Shown here: one piece after another, positions 8,574 through 16,392 of the stretch
How positions within the stretch are numbered: position 1 is the stretch's first letter
Layout: each line of letters begins with the position of its first letter
Source of the DNA: Bacteriovoracales bacterium
GTDB lineage: Bacteria; Bdellovibrionota; Bacteriovoracia; Bacteriovoracales; Bacteriovoracaceae
Direction of reading: 5' to 3'
DNA: 32,292 nt
NCBI GenBank assembly: GCA_030149295.1
Contig: JASBRV010000139.1
Location: 1-32,292, forward strand
The notes under the pieces: model-generated
Databases searched by the model: none
Seen by the model: the letters and a program-made list of their open reading frames with translations, nothing else
Told to the model about the DNA's origin: nothing
Program-made: the position numbers and the translations under genes

Positions 8574-9614
8574 ATGGGTCTCTTTGATGATCGTAAAAAG
8601 CATGAGAATGGAAAAACCGGAGTACCGGTTTGGTTTATGAGACAAGCAGGTCGTTACCACTCTCACTATCAAGGAATTAAAAAGAGCTCTGATTTTATGA
8701 GTATGTGTAAAACCCCTAAGCTTGCTTGTGAAGTGACGATGGGGCCAATTGAAGAGTTTGATTTCGATGCCGCTATTCTTTTCAGTGATCTCCTCTTCCC
8801 TTTAGAACTTATGGGATTAGGGCTAGAGTATTCACCTGGCCCAAAACTAAGTCGTCATTTTGATGGCCCCGACAAAATTGGCTCTCTTACTTCCAACCAA
8901 GATGCTCAAACCTACTATCAATTTCAAAAAGAGGCTTGTGTTCTTTTAAGGAAAGCACTCCCTCAAGAGAAAACTCTTCTTGGCTTTGTAGGAGCACCTT
9001 GGACCCTCTATACCTATGCTGTAGATGGTGGTCATAGTGGTAGTCTTATAAACCCAAAAAAAGGTTTCTATGATGGCCGTTGGAGCCATTTTTGTGATGT
9101 CCTCTTTGAAGATCTTATGACTGAAATGGACCTTCAAGTCCAAGGTGGTGCTAATGGTATGTGTCTCTTTGATACTGCTGCTGGTGAATGTACCCAAGAG
9201 GACTATACCCAATACATCGTTCCTCAAATTAAAAAAATTGCTAAAGAATTTAAAAAGAGAAATCCTGACACAAAGCTTATTTATTATTCAAAGTTTACAC
9301 ATGTCGAATACTTGAGAACCTTAGAAGAAGAAAATATCGATGTTTTAGGTGTCGATTGGCGTCATAACCTCCCAAACGTCCTGAAAGAGTTCTCAAAAGA
9401 CTATATGATTCAAGGAAATTTCGATCCCGCACACCTACACCTTCCTTGGAATATTTTAGAAGAAAAGCTCTCCCATTGGTGGCAACAAATGCAAAAAAGT
9501 GAAGCAGACCTTAGCCGATGGATCTGTGGACTTGGACACGGAGTTCTTCAACATACTCCTGAAGAGAATGTGAAAAAGACAGTTCAATACATTCACAATA
9601 ACTTTCACTATTAG
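8574..9614 (+). CDS. hemE: uroporphyrinogen decarboxylase
   Basis: 346 residues, typical for the cytosolic enzyme that removes four carboxylates from uroporphyrinogen III to give coproporphyrinogen III. Signatures: VWFMRQAGRYHSHYQ at about 19-33 (family block MRQAGRYLPEY), LFSDLLFP at 69-76 with the substrate-binding Asp72, GFVGAPWTLYTYAVDGG near 137-153, and a C-terminal NFDPAHLH block. ATG 8574 follows AAAGGAA and lies 3 nt after the response-regulator stop; hemN begins 1 nt after its own stop. Nothing looks damaged. Confidence 0.96.
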   Translation: MGLFDDRKKHENGKTGVPVWFMRQAGRYHSHYQGIKKSSDFMSMCKTPKLACEVTMGPIEEFDFDAAILFSDLLFPLELMGLGLEYSPGPKLSRHFDGPDKIGSLTSNQDAQTYYQFQKEACVLLRKALPQEKTLLGFVGAPWTLYTYAVDGGHSGSLINPKKGFYDGRWSHFCDVLFEDLMTEMDLQVQGGANGMCLFDTAAGECTQEDYTQYIVPQIKKIAKEFKKRNPDTKLIYYSKFTHVEYLRTLEEENIDVLGVDWRHNLPNVLKEFSKDYMIQGNFDPAHLHLPWNILEEKLSHWWQQMQKSEADLSRWICGLGHGVLQHTPEENVKKTVQYIHNNFHY

Positions 9615-9615
9615 A

Positions 9616-10890
9616 ATGTCTTTAAGTGCGCAGTTATTGGCAAAACATTCACCGGGCAATCGCTACGCCTATTACCCTTCCACAAAAAAGTGGGAAGTTA
9701 AGGAAATAACTGGCCCTCAGAAAATTGTTCACGGAGCTGCTATCTACTTTCATCTGCCTTTTTGCCGCGAACTATGTACCTTTTGTGGTTGTAATATTCG
9801 CCTCAGTAAAAAAGAAGAGGAGCACCATCAATACTGTAAAACTCTCATTAAAGAGTGGGAACTTCTTTTCCAATCCCCTAAATGGTGTGCCCAAATAGAA
9901 GTCCTCAAAGCTTATCCTCTAGAAAACTTAATTTTGGGTGGTGGGACACCAAGCTTCCTCGCGCCAGAAGCTCAAGTTCTTTTGCGAAAGTTTCTTGAAA
10001 GAACTTTTGTCCATGGAATAAAAAACGGCCATACGGAAGCTTCGCCTAAAAGCTTTAATAGAAAATTCTTAGAATGGGCGAGATCCATCGGTATCAATTC
10101 CTTTAGTTTTGGTGTTCAGGACTTCAATCAAAAAGTCCTACATAATGTAAATAGAAAACAAGAACATATTGATCTTACAAGAGCACTCGACTTACTAAAA
10201 GAAGAAGAAAGAAGAGGAATTGATCTCATCTGGGGACTTCCTCTCCAAGATAAGGAAAGTATGTCTTCCTGGAAAGAGTCTCTTGCCCCATTAGATCTTG
10301 ATTGGATTTCTTTCTACCCATTGGCGAAGGTACCATGGCTTTCAACCTATCAAAATGCTTTAGGCGATTTTACTCTCCCTTCGCGTTCATTAAAGTATGA
10401 ACTCTATGAGCAAGGCGTAGAAATTCTCAATGATCTGGGCTACATCCACTTTGGCTTCGGCCATTTTGTAAGAAAAAAGGGACGTCTTTGGCAGGCGTAT
10501 CAGAATAAAGAGCTTTATCGTAGTGTCAGCGGTCTTTTTCCCAAGAGATTAGAAGGCCTTTTAGGATTAGGCGTAGGTGCCATCAGTGAAATTTCTGATT
10601 ATCTTTGCCAAAATGATAAGATCTTTGAACGCTACCAAAATTCTATCAACCACCAAAACAAATTGGCCCACACAAAAAATCACCTTCAAAGTTCTAAAGA
10701 AAAGGAATTCTTCTCGATGGCCCAGGAGATTATCCATAGGGGAAAGATGAAAAAAGATTGCCTCTCCCTCTTTGCGCAACAAGAAAGAAACGCTTGGTTT
10801 GATGCCAATCAGAATATAACAGAAAATGGTCGTCACTTTCTTAAAAACATCCTTCAAAGGCTTGAGAAAGATCATTTTGAAGAGATTTGA
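9616..10890 (+). CDS. hemN: oxygen-independent coproporphyrinogen III oxidase
   Basis: 424 residues, slightly shorter than E. coli HemN. A radical-SAM enzyme that oxidatively decarboxylates coproporphyrinogen III to protoporphyrinogen IX without oxygen. The sequence AIYFHLPFC leads into the cluster motif with Cys50, Cys54 and Cys57, plus Cys59 (HemN's CxxxCxFCxC). GGGTPSFL follows near residue 114 and NSFSFGVQDFN near 155-165. The HemN-type (not HemW-type) calling rests on the fourth Cys and the haem context. ATG 9616 comes 1 nt after hemE and has no clear Shine-Dalgarno sequence, so coupling to hemE is likely. Its last bases hold a candidate promoter for the next gene. Confidence 0.93.
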   Translation: MSLSAQLLAKHSPGNRYAYYPSTKKWEVKEITGPQKIVHGAAIYFHLPFCRELCTFCGCNIRLSKKEEEHHQYCKTLIKEWELLFQSPKWCAQIEVLKAYPLENLILGGGTPSFLAPEAQVLLRKFLERTFVHGIKNGHTEASPKSFNRKFLEWARSIGINSFSFGVQDFNQKVLHNVNRKQEHIDLTRALDLLKEEERRGIDLIWGLPLQDKESMSSWKESLAPLDLDWISFYPLAKVPWLSTYQNALGDFTLPSRSLKYELYEQGVEILNDLGYIHFGFGHFVRKKGRLWQAYQNKELYRSVSGLFPKRLEGLLGLGVGAISEISDYLCQNDKIFERYQNSINHQNKLAHTKNHLQSSKEKEFFSMAQEIIHRGKMKKDCLSLFAQQERNAWFDANQNITENGRHFLKNILQRLEKDHFEEI

Positions 10891-10904
10891 TTGTCCCTTA
10901 TAAT
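10877..10904 (+). promoter_or_regulatory. candidate internal promoter for the radical SAM/SPASM gene
   Basis: TTGAAG at 10877-10882, a 16-nt spacer and a perfect TATAAT at 10899-10904. GTCCCT lies directly upstream of the -10. The ATG at 10911 begins 6 nt after the -10 and has no Shine-Dalgarno sequence, the layout expected for a leaderless message. It overlaps the end of hemN. Confidence 0.4.
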
Positions 10905-10910
10905 ATACTT

Positions 10911-11681
10911 ATGGAAGACCTTTTCAAAATTGTGGAAATAGAGATTAATAGCCAGTGTAATTTGGCCTGTGACTATTGTCCCAATAGAGAGTTTGAACGC
11001 AAAGAGAAAGGGGAAATGAGCCTAGAGAACTACGGCCTAATAATTGACCAATTGGCCGAACTTCGTTTTGAAGGACGCATTAGTCATGAATTTTATGGAG
11101 AGCCGACTCTTCACCCCCAATTTCCAGAAATCGTGAGCCTGACCAAAAAAAAGCTTCCGAAGGTAAAGATTGAACTCTACAGTAACGCCACAAAACTCTC
11201 CTTAGAAAAATTCCAAGATCTGTATGAGAGAGGAATTGACGAGTTTATCATCACTAAACATATCGGTGTAAAAAAACTACCTATCGAATCTTTTTATGAC
11301 GAATTAACAGAGGCTCAAAAAAAGGTCATAAAGATTAAATCTCATGAAGATCTTCATAAAACCAACCGCGGTGGTACACTCAGAGATATTGGTGGAGACG
11401 TTCAGCACCTCTTGCCTTGTTACATTCCCGAGTTTTTACTAACGATCACCGTCAATGGAAATGTCCTCCCCTGTTTCGAAGACTTTTTTCAAAATCACGA
11501 AATGGGAAATGTCTTTAAAACCCCTCTTGTTGAGATTTGGAATCATCCTGAATATAAAAAGTTAAGACGAGATTTACGTCACGGACTACGCCATCTTTAC
11601 GACACATGTAAAAACTGTAATAGAGTCCAGACAAAGACTCCCGACCATGAATACTTTACGAGTACCAGGAAACCTGACTAA
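10911..11681 (+). CDS. radical SAM protein with SPASM-like C-terminal Cys cluster
   Basis: 256 residues from ATG 10911. The N-terminal EIEINSQCNLACDYC holds the [4Fe-4S] motif with Cys16, Cys20 and Cys23. The C-terminal part (TVNGNVLPCFEDF, then MGNVFKTPLVEIWNHPEYKKLR, then CKNC) matches the layout of a SPASM/twitch auxiliary-cluster domain. Such enzymes modify peptides or small molecules; some act on tetrapyrroles (AhbC/AhbD, NirJ), so its place after hemN is suggestive, but the substrate is unknown. TTG 10887 is an alternative start overlapping the hemN stop by 4 nt. Its 3' end overlaps the convergent HAD gene by 26 nt. Confidence 0.8.
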   Translation: MEDLFKIVEIEINSQCNLACDYCPNREFERKEKGEMSLENYGLIIDQLAELRFEGRISHEFYGEPTLHPQFPEIVSLTKKKLPKVKIELYSNATKLSLEKFQDLYERGIDEFIITKHIGVKKLPIESFYDELTEAQKKVIKIKSHEDLHKTNRGGTLRDIGGDVQHLLPCYIPEFLLTITVNGNVLPCFEDFFQNHEMGNVFKTPLVEIWNHPEYKKLRRDLRHGLRHLYDTCKNCNRVQTKTPDHEYFTSTRKPD

Positions 11682-12351
11682 AGGGAATCAGACTGTCCCT
11701 TGCTGCTTTAAGCCCCGTTTCACTATCTTCCAAAATGAGAGTCTCCTCCTTTATAAGATTGTGACTTTTAAGAGCATACAAATAAGGTTCAGGTAAAGGT
11801 TTGGTTTCGGGCGTATCTTCCCTGGCCACAGAAAAATCAAAAAGTTTTTCTAGGGACAAAGTTTCAATCACATGATCGACAAATTTTCGTTGACTTGCAC
11901 TGACAATTCCAAGCCTCATTCCACGCTGTTTTAATTCTGTGAGAATATTTTTAATTTGGGGTTTAAAACATTGAGGAGACTTAAGGAGAGCGTTCACTTC
12001 ATCTGAAGTGAGAAATTCACTTTTAATGGCAATGAGCTCTTCTATAGAGTGATTAAAGCTTCGTCCTAGGTTTTCTGCAATAATTTCATAAACCCGATGG
12101 TCATTAACACCTGTAAGCTGAGAATTAATTCCTTTTTCTTGTAACTTCATAAGCTCTGAAATCTCAACACTTCCATCCCATTGGCACAAACTATAGATTA
12201 CGGCTTGAACGTGAAGAGGCTCACTATTAACGAGGGTTCCATCCAAATCAAAGAAAAGGTTTTTAAGTGAATCTTGCTTTTCAATGAATAGAAGTAACTC
12301 ATCCACTTCAGAGAATAAGGCAATGGGCTTAGTAAAAGAATTTTCAGTCAC
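11656..12351 (-). CDS. HAD-superfamily phosphatase (beta-phosphoglucomutase-like subfamily)
   Basis: 231 residues. Motif I is FFDLDGTLVNSEP with nucleophile Asp35 and acid/base Asp37; motif II is the LGIVSAS segment (about 148-154); Lys and the acidic motif appear in EDTPETKPLPEPYL and LILEDSETGLKAA. The cap is the small helical type between motifs I and II, as in beta-phosphoglucomutase, phosphoglycolate and similar sugar-phosphate phosphatases. About 30 residues precede motif I, longer than usual. The start is GTG at 12349-12351, overlapping the msrA stop by 1 nt (TAGTG), so the pair is translationally coupled. The substrate cannot be deduced. Confidence 0.85.
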   Translation of the reverse strand: MTENSFTKPIALFSEVDELLLFIEKQDSLKNLFFDLDGTLVNSEPLHVQAVIYSLCQWDGSVEISELMKLQEKGINSQLTGVNDHRVYEIIAENLGRSFNHSIEELIAIKSEFLTSDEVNALLKSPQCFKPQIKNILTELKQRGMRLGIVSASQRKFVDHVIETLSLEKLFDFSVAREDTPETKPLPEPYLYALKSHNLIKEETLILEDSETGLKAARDSLIPFSQVSWYS

Positions 12352-12902
12352 TAGAATTGCCCCATTTTAATTTTTTGAAAAACATCAAAACCGATATGGC
12401 AATAACCAGTTGGGTTGTTTACGAGATAATCTTGGTGATTTTCTTCGGCCATATAGAAATCCTTATTGATCGCCACTTCTGTTGTCAGGGTTTTGCCAAG
12501 ACCTCTTTCTATAATTTTAGAGTGATGACTTTCTAAGTATTGGTTCACTTTGTCTTTTGTTGCTTGATCATCGACAAAAATACAGCTTCTGTATTGACTA
12601 CCAATATCAGGGCCTTGCCTATTTTCTTGAGTGGCATCGTGCATGAAGAAAAAAGCATCTAAAAGACGAGTTAAGGATAAAACTTCAGGATTGTATTGCA
12701 CCCTTACCACCTCAGCATGACCTGTAGTCTTACTACAAACTTCCACGTAAGTAGGGTTTTGGCCCTTGCCTCCTTGGTAACCTACTTGGGTGGAAAGGAC
12801 ACCCTCAAGTTGCTTGAAAGCATGCTCTACACCCCAAAAACAACCACCACCAAAGCTTATTTTGACACTATTTTCCATATTTTCCTTACCCGCTTGAGCC
12901 AT
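12351..12902 (-). CDS. msrA: peptide-methionine (S)-S-oxide reductase
   Basis: 183 residues. Repairs methionine-S-sulfoxide in proteins. The active-site block ISFGGGCFWGVEHAF contains catalytic Cys21 in GCFWG; GYQGG, GHAEVVRVQYNP and FFMHDATQENRQGPDIGSQYRS are the following conserved blocks of MsrA, and the C-terminal EENHQDYL and NPTGYCH are typical. Two starts are possible: ATG 12902, which lies 7 nt after a -10 box and lacks a Shine-Dalgarno sequence, and ATG 12878, which follows AAGGA and puts the motif at the usual distance from the N-terminus. It shares its upstream region with the divergent PAP2_3 gene and is followed by the HAD gene. Confidence 0.95.
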   Translation of the reverse strand: MAQAGKENMENSVKISFGGGCFWGVEHAFKQLEGVLSTQVGYQGGKGQNPTYVEVCSKTTGHAEVVRVQYNPEVLSLTRLLDAFFFMHDATQENRQGPDIGSQYRSCIFVDDQATKDKVNQYLESHHSKIIERGLGKTLTTEVAINKDFYMAEENHQDYLVNNPTGYCHIGFDVFQKIKMGQF

Positions 12903-12909
12903 ATTGCTT

Positions 12910-12937
12910 ACAATAGGGACAAAGGAATAGAAGTCAA
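12910..12937 (-). promoter_or_regulatory. strong candidate promoter for msrA-HAD
   Basis: On the minus strand TTGACT (12937-12932), a 16-nt spacer and TATTGT (12915-12910). GTCCC abuts the -10 box (12920-12916). The first msrA ATG (12902-12900) starts 7 nt after the -10, so transcription would begin at or next to the start codon; alternatively a short leader serves ATG 12878. The -35 overlaps the Shine-Dalgarno region of the divergent gene at 12950. Confidence 0.55.
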
Positions 12938-12949
12938 GGTGAACAAGAA

Positions 12950-13873
12950 ATGTTCGAATATAAAATTCAGGAATCGTGGGAAAATTTTCGCCAAGACATG
13001 GGTCTTGGGAGAATTCTTTTGTTTTTAGCCTTTGCTAATACTTTCCTCTTCTTCTTATCTGGGACTGTTTTTCACGCCTTCCAAATGAGAGCACTTTACC
13101 CAGTTCTCTTCTCTCTAAGTTTTTTTGCTTTAAGACCTTTGGTTATAAAGGCCGATCCAAAAATCAAATTCGCTCTTAACGTTATCCCAGTTGCTCTTTG
13201 TATCATTCTTAATTATTACTTAGTAGGCGTTTTTGATTACAGTGTCGATGGTCTTACTCGCCAAGATCAAATATTCCATCAATTTGATCTTTGGGTATAT
13301 GGGCAGCCTATTTCTCAATTGATTTATCATTACCTGGGTCGCGCTGGTCTTCTTAGTAAACTAATCTATGACATTATGATGCTATCTTATATCAGTTACT
13401 TTTTATTGCCCCTCATTGGAGGTATTCTCTATTTCCGAAACCTTTCGGGTCATTATGAAAAACTTGGTCGCTATTTTTTTAGTGTCATTCTCTATTTTCA
13501 AATCAATTTTCTCCTTTATTTAATTGTTCCGGTAACTGGCCCTCAATATTATCTGACAGAGTACTTCACAAAACCTTTGCCATTTACGCCCTTTGGTCAA
13601 TTTCTTTGGCAAAGTGTCCAAGAAGGCCAAACTACTTTTATTGACTGTTTTCCTTCAGGCCACACAGGAATTGCTTTTTTAGTGACCATTTGGCTTTTTC
13701 GGATCAATCATCCGGCGAGATATATTCTTGCCACAACAACGACTTTTATCGTCATGGCGACCCTTGCTATGCGCTATCACTACACCCTAGATCTTCTCTG
13801 TGCATTTCCCTTGGCCTATTTTTGTCATAGAGTGGCATGGGTTTTTATCCCAGTAAAAGTCACACCCGAATAG
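12950..13873 (+). CDS. PAP2_3-type integral membrane phosphatase/transferase (IPC-synthase-like)
   Basis: 307 residues with about six hydrophobic segments. The phosphatidate-phosphatase-2 active site is visible: VPVTGP at 193-198, FPSGHTG with His238, and YHYTLD with His277 and Asp281, the order and spacing of the PAP2_3 group that includes yeast Aur1-like inositol-phosphorylceramide synthases. Members transfer or remove phospho-head-groups of lipids at the outer face of the membrane. Head-group transferase on a ceramide-like lipid is possible given the sphingolipid-type desaturase at 25794, but undecaprenyl-phosphate or phosphatidate phosphatase activity is equally compatible. ATG 12950 is preceded by AAGGTGA. 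The gene is divergent from msrA with a 47-nt gap. Confidence 0.8.
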   Translation: MFEYKIQESWENFRQDMGLGRILLFLAFANTFLFFLSGTVFHAFQMRALYPVLFSLSFFALRPLVIKADPKIKFALNVIPVALCIILNYYLVGVFDYSVDGLTRQDQIFHQFDLWVYGQPISQLIYHYLGRAGLLSKLIYDIMMLSYISYFLLPLIGGILYFRNLSGHYEKLGRYFFSVILYFQINFLLYLIVPVTGPQYYLTEYFTKPLPFTPFGQFLWQSVQEGQTTFIDCFPSGHTGIAFLVTIWLFRINHPARYILATTTTFIVMATLAMRYHYTLDLLCAFPLAYFCHRVAWVFIPVKVTPE

Positions 13874-13881
13874 AGAAGTCT

Positions 13882-13910
13882 TTGGAATTTCAATGATTAT
13901 GGCCTATACT
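13882..13910 (+). promoter_or_regulatory. candidate promoter for the 39-residue membrane protein
   Basis: TTGGAA at 13882-13887, a 17-nt spacer and TATACT at 13905-13910. A start near 13917 would give a leader of about 50 nt before the ATG at 13966. The leader contains GGGTG-CCGC-CACCC (13934-13947), a small 5-bp hairpin, and then AAAGGAA as ribosome-binding site. Confidence 0.5.
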
Positions 13911-13965
13911 AAAGCACAGTGATTAAGTATTAAGGGTGCCGCCACCCGCATAAAGGAATAAAGTT

Positions 13966-14085
13966 ATGAGCTTTGAATTTTTTGTAGCGCTTTGTCTCGT
14001 CGGTATTTGGGCGCTTCTTCCTATCTCACTTATTATTGCTATGACTGATTTTGATGATGAACAAATGGATGATGGTCATCACTAA
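13966..14085 (+). CDS. 39-residue single-pass membrane protein
   Basis: Small gene with its own candidate promoter and an AAAGGAA ribosome-binding site 7 nt before ATG 13966. The product has one hydrophobic segment (about residues 4-26, FFVALCLVGIWALLPISLII) and a strongly acidic tail with a final His-His (DFDDEQMDDGHH). The charge pattern predicts the tail on the cytoplasmic side or as a metal-binding end. It resembles in size and layout the small subunits or assembly helpers of respiratory complexes (for example CcoS-like proteins, which also end acidic), but no family motif is present, so the function is unknown. It is followed directly by a hairpin that looks like a terminator. Confidence 0.65.
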   Translation: MSFEFFVALCLVGIWALLPISLIIAMTDFDDEQMDDGHH

Positions 14086-14100
14086 AAAGCGATAACCATC
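14071..14100 (+). terminator. candidate intrinsic terminator
   Basis: GATGGTCATC (14071-14080) pairs with GATAACCATC (14091-14100), a 10-bp stem with one mismatch and a 10-nt loop, followed by TTTCTTTG. The left arm overlaps the last codons of the 39-residue gene. It lies between convergent units and could stop transcripts from the left; the T-tract is interrupted and the stem is AT-rich. Confidence 0.45.
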
Positions 14101-14124
14101 TTTCTTTGAAATTCAGACTGTGCT

Positions 14125-14895
14125 TTACACACAGGCAATTGTTGAAATCCCACTATCTACATAAAGAATTTGTCCTGAAACACCACTTGAGAGATTACTT
14201 GCAAGGTAAACAGCAGTTCCCCCAACATCTTCTGTTGTCACATTTCTTTTAAGGGGTGCTTTTTCCTCAACAGAATCAAACATTTTTCTTAGTCCTGGTA
14301 CACCACTAGCAGCAAGAGTTCTAATTGGTCCTGCTGATATAGCATTGACACGGATGCCATCATTACCCAAGTCATCTGCCAAATAGCGGCTAGAAGCTTC
14401 AAGAGCTGCTTTAGCGACTCCCATAACATTATATCCTGGAACCACTTGCTGAGCTCCATGGTAGGTCATCGAGATCACCGATCCGCCTTCATTCATTAAA
14501 GGTCTTAGATGCTGGCAAAGACCGATCAAAGAAAAAGCTGAAATATCACAAGCAAGCTTAAAACCCTCACGAGTGGTATTAGTAAAGTTACTTTTCAAGT
14601 CATTTTTATCAGCAAAAGCGAGTGAATGAACGAGGACATCAAAATTTCCCCACTTCTCTTTAACCGTCTTAGCAAGATTGGTGTAATGCTCATCAATGGT
14701 CACATCCAACTCAAAAGTAAAGTCAGCCCCAACCTCCTCAGCAAGAGGAAGCACACGATCTTTTAATTTGTCGTTAAGGTAACTTAAAGCAAGACTTGCT
14801 CCTTGCTCTTTCATCGCACGGGCAATACCCCAAGCAATGGAGCGCTCATTGGCCACACCTAAAATTAAAACTTTTTTTCCATCCAAAATACCCAT
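14125..14895 (-). CDS. fabI: enoyl-[acyl-carrier-protein] reductase (NADH)
   Basis: 256 residues, the standard FabI length. Last reductive step of each fatty-acid elongation cycle. The FabI-type Rossmann motif is GVANERSIAWGIA (about 13-25). The active site has Tyr145 and Tyr155 with Lys162 in YNVMGVAKA, the FabI Tyr-x6-Lys arrangement, and GPIRTLAASGV follows near 189-199. ATG at 14893-14895 is preceded by AAGGAGG at 5 nt; a longer frame to 14961 has no such signal and was not used. A divergent lipid-type gene content elsewhere in the window makes membrane lipid synthesis a recurring theme. It is 80 nt downstream of the HD-GYP-like gene on the same strand. Confidence 0.96.
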   Translation of the reverse strand: MGILDGKKVLILGVANERSIAWGIARAMKEQGASLALSYLNDKLKDRVLPLAEEVGADFTFELDVTIDEHYTNLAKTVKEKWGNFDVLVHSLAFADKNDLKSNFTNTTREGFKLACDISAFSLIGLCQHLRPLMNEGGSVISMTYHGAQQVVPGYNVMGVAKAALEASSRYLADDLGNDGIRVNAISAGPIRTLAASGVPGLRKMFDSVEEKAPLKRNVTTEDVGGTAVYLASNLSSGVSGQILYVDSGISTIACV

Positions 14896-14975
14896 CAAGG
14901 CCTCCTTAAAAAACCACCCTAGTTTAGTGGGCCATAAGGAACTTGGACAGATGCTTTGCATTAAAAAGACGATTC

Positions 14976-16346
14976 TTAGGCTGCTTTGACTACTTTTTCC
15001 AAAAAGGCATCCATAGGCCTTTTGAAATGGCCTTTCTTAAAGCGAGAAGCCATTTGTTGGGTGATTTCCCCCACCTTTTCAGGAGCAAAGTTAAGGCGCT
15101 CTAAACTATTCACAAATTCATGGGCGATAATAAACACTGCACTTAGAGGGTCCAACTCTTGGGGGCGTAATCGATGAGGGAAACCATGGCCTTCAGGATT
15201 TTCATGATGTTGAGAAATAACAACGCCAACCTTTTGAGGTATATTTGGATAGTTTGAGATCAACTCAAGCGCATCAATTGGATGGCGTAGATATTTTTTT
15301 CTTTGGGCTTCACTATGATTTAGACGTTCATCTTCACAACTTGATATTTTTGCCATCTGTTGGTCTTTTATTGTGATGTCATGAAATAAAGATGCAAAAC
15401 CAAGAACGGAAAGCCTATCTTCTGTAAACCAATTCATTTTTCGCAAGAGATCACACCCAATGATACTGGTGAGATATGAATGATCATAAAGGTAGTCGTT
15501 TCTTTGACTAAACTTTCTCAAGAGTTCAGTTAAGGTGAGATCCTTCTCTACAATACCATAAATAGCTTTTAAGGATTTTTCAGTCAGCTCAATGGCACTA
15601 TCACTAAAGCCTAACCTCGTGACAATTTCTTGAAGCATGGCATGGGTAAATTCAAGTTTTTCTTTTAACTCTTGAGGACTTGAAAGCTCAGAATCAAATT
15701 CTAAAAAGTTATTATGAAAATAATTAACCTGAAATCGTTGAAAGTCATCATTTCGAATGTAGAGATATTCTACATCCTTTTCCTTGAGTTTATCCAAGTC
15801 AGCTCTGGTGTAAATCGAATCCTTATTCAAGACCTTTACATATTTTAAGCGGCCTAACTTAATATAGATATGACAGTGAGTTTTATTATAGCGATAAAAA
15901 TTAAATAGCCTTACTTTTTGAAAAGCTGCAACAGGTTCAAGCCTCATCCTGTCTGGAAAAAGAATACTGAGAATTCTCTTTCTAAAATCCGCAGGAGAAA
16001 TGGGTGTCATGATATGAGCAGTTTGATGATTAGCAATTTGCTCTTCACCTAATTCAGGAATTTCATTAAGAGATACTTGTCCCATAGAGATAAAGGGAAC
16101 TTTAAAAAGGTGTTGATCGCAAAAAAGATAAAAGTCAACCACATCATCATCCTTAGACTTATTCTCAGTCGCGGCCAAAATGAAGTCGCACGGTCTCTCG
16201 TTTTTTTCTAACTTTTTATTGAGAAACTCCTGTGCTTGTTTGAAGGAGAAGAATTCAATGATGACACAATCATCTAGAATGTTTTCAAGATAAATACGAT
16301 AGAGACTTCTCTCTTTATCATTAGGATGAATAAAGACTAATTCCAT
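14976..16346 (-). CDS. HD-GYP-like signalling protein with pseudo-receiver N-terminus
   Basis: 456 residues. Residues 1 to about 130 look like a receiver fold but no phosphoacceptor Asp is evident. Residues about 145-205 form a small domain (IYIKLGRLKYVKVLNKDS, then DVEYLYIRNDDF) that often precedes HD-GYP domains. The HD-GYP part carries His289, His322-Asp323 (LFHDIT), His355 and HHENPEGHGFP at 380-390. The canonical motifs are HDxGK and HHExxDGxGYP, so the GYP part is altered (GFP) and the Lys of HDxGK is absent. Cyclic-di-GMP hydrolysis is therefore uncertain; a binding role is possible. The gene follows the kinase-regulator pair after 46 nt on the same strand. Confidence 0.82.
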   Translation of the reverse strand: MELVFIHPNDKERSLYRIYLENILDDCVIIEFFSFKQAQEFLNKKLEKNERPCDFILAATENKSKDDDVVDFYLFCDQHLFKVPFISMGQVSLNEIPELGEEQIANHQTAHIMTPISPADFRKRILSILFPDRMRLEPVAAFQKVRLFNFYRYNKTHCHIYIKLGRLKYVKVLNKDSIYTRADLDKLKEKDVEYLYIRNDDFQRFQVNYFHNNFLEFDSELSSPQELKEKLEFTHAMLQEIVTRLGFSDSAIELTEKSLKAIYGIVEKDLTLTELLRKFSQRNDYLYDHSYLTSIIGCDLLRKMNWFTEDRLSVLGFASLFHDITIKDQQMAKISSCEDERLNHSEAQRKKYLRHPIDALELISNYPNIPQKVGVVISQHHENPEGHGFPHRLRPQELDPLSAVFIIAHEFVNSLERLNFAPEKVGEITQQMASRFKKGHFKRPMDAFLEKVVKAA

Positions 16347-16392
16347 ACCCTTTTATCGGCAAGCTGACCAAGGGAGCTGAGACAAAATTATT

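Noticed and set aside
11690..11700. GTCCCTT at 11694-11700 as another promoter-class element
   Set aside because: It lies inside the HAD gene, with no -10 box or start codon after it.
14896..14961. N-terminal extension of FabI to 14961
   Set aside because: The internal ATG at 14893-14895 has AAGGAGG at 5 nt and gives the standard FabI length; the extension has no ribosome-binding site.
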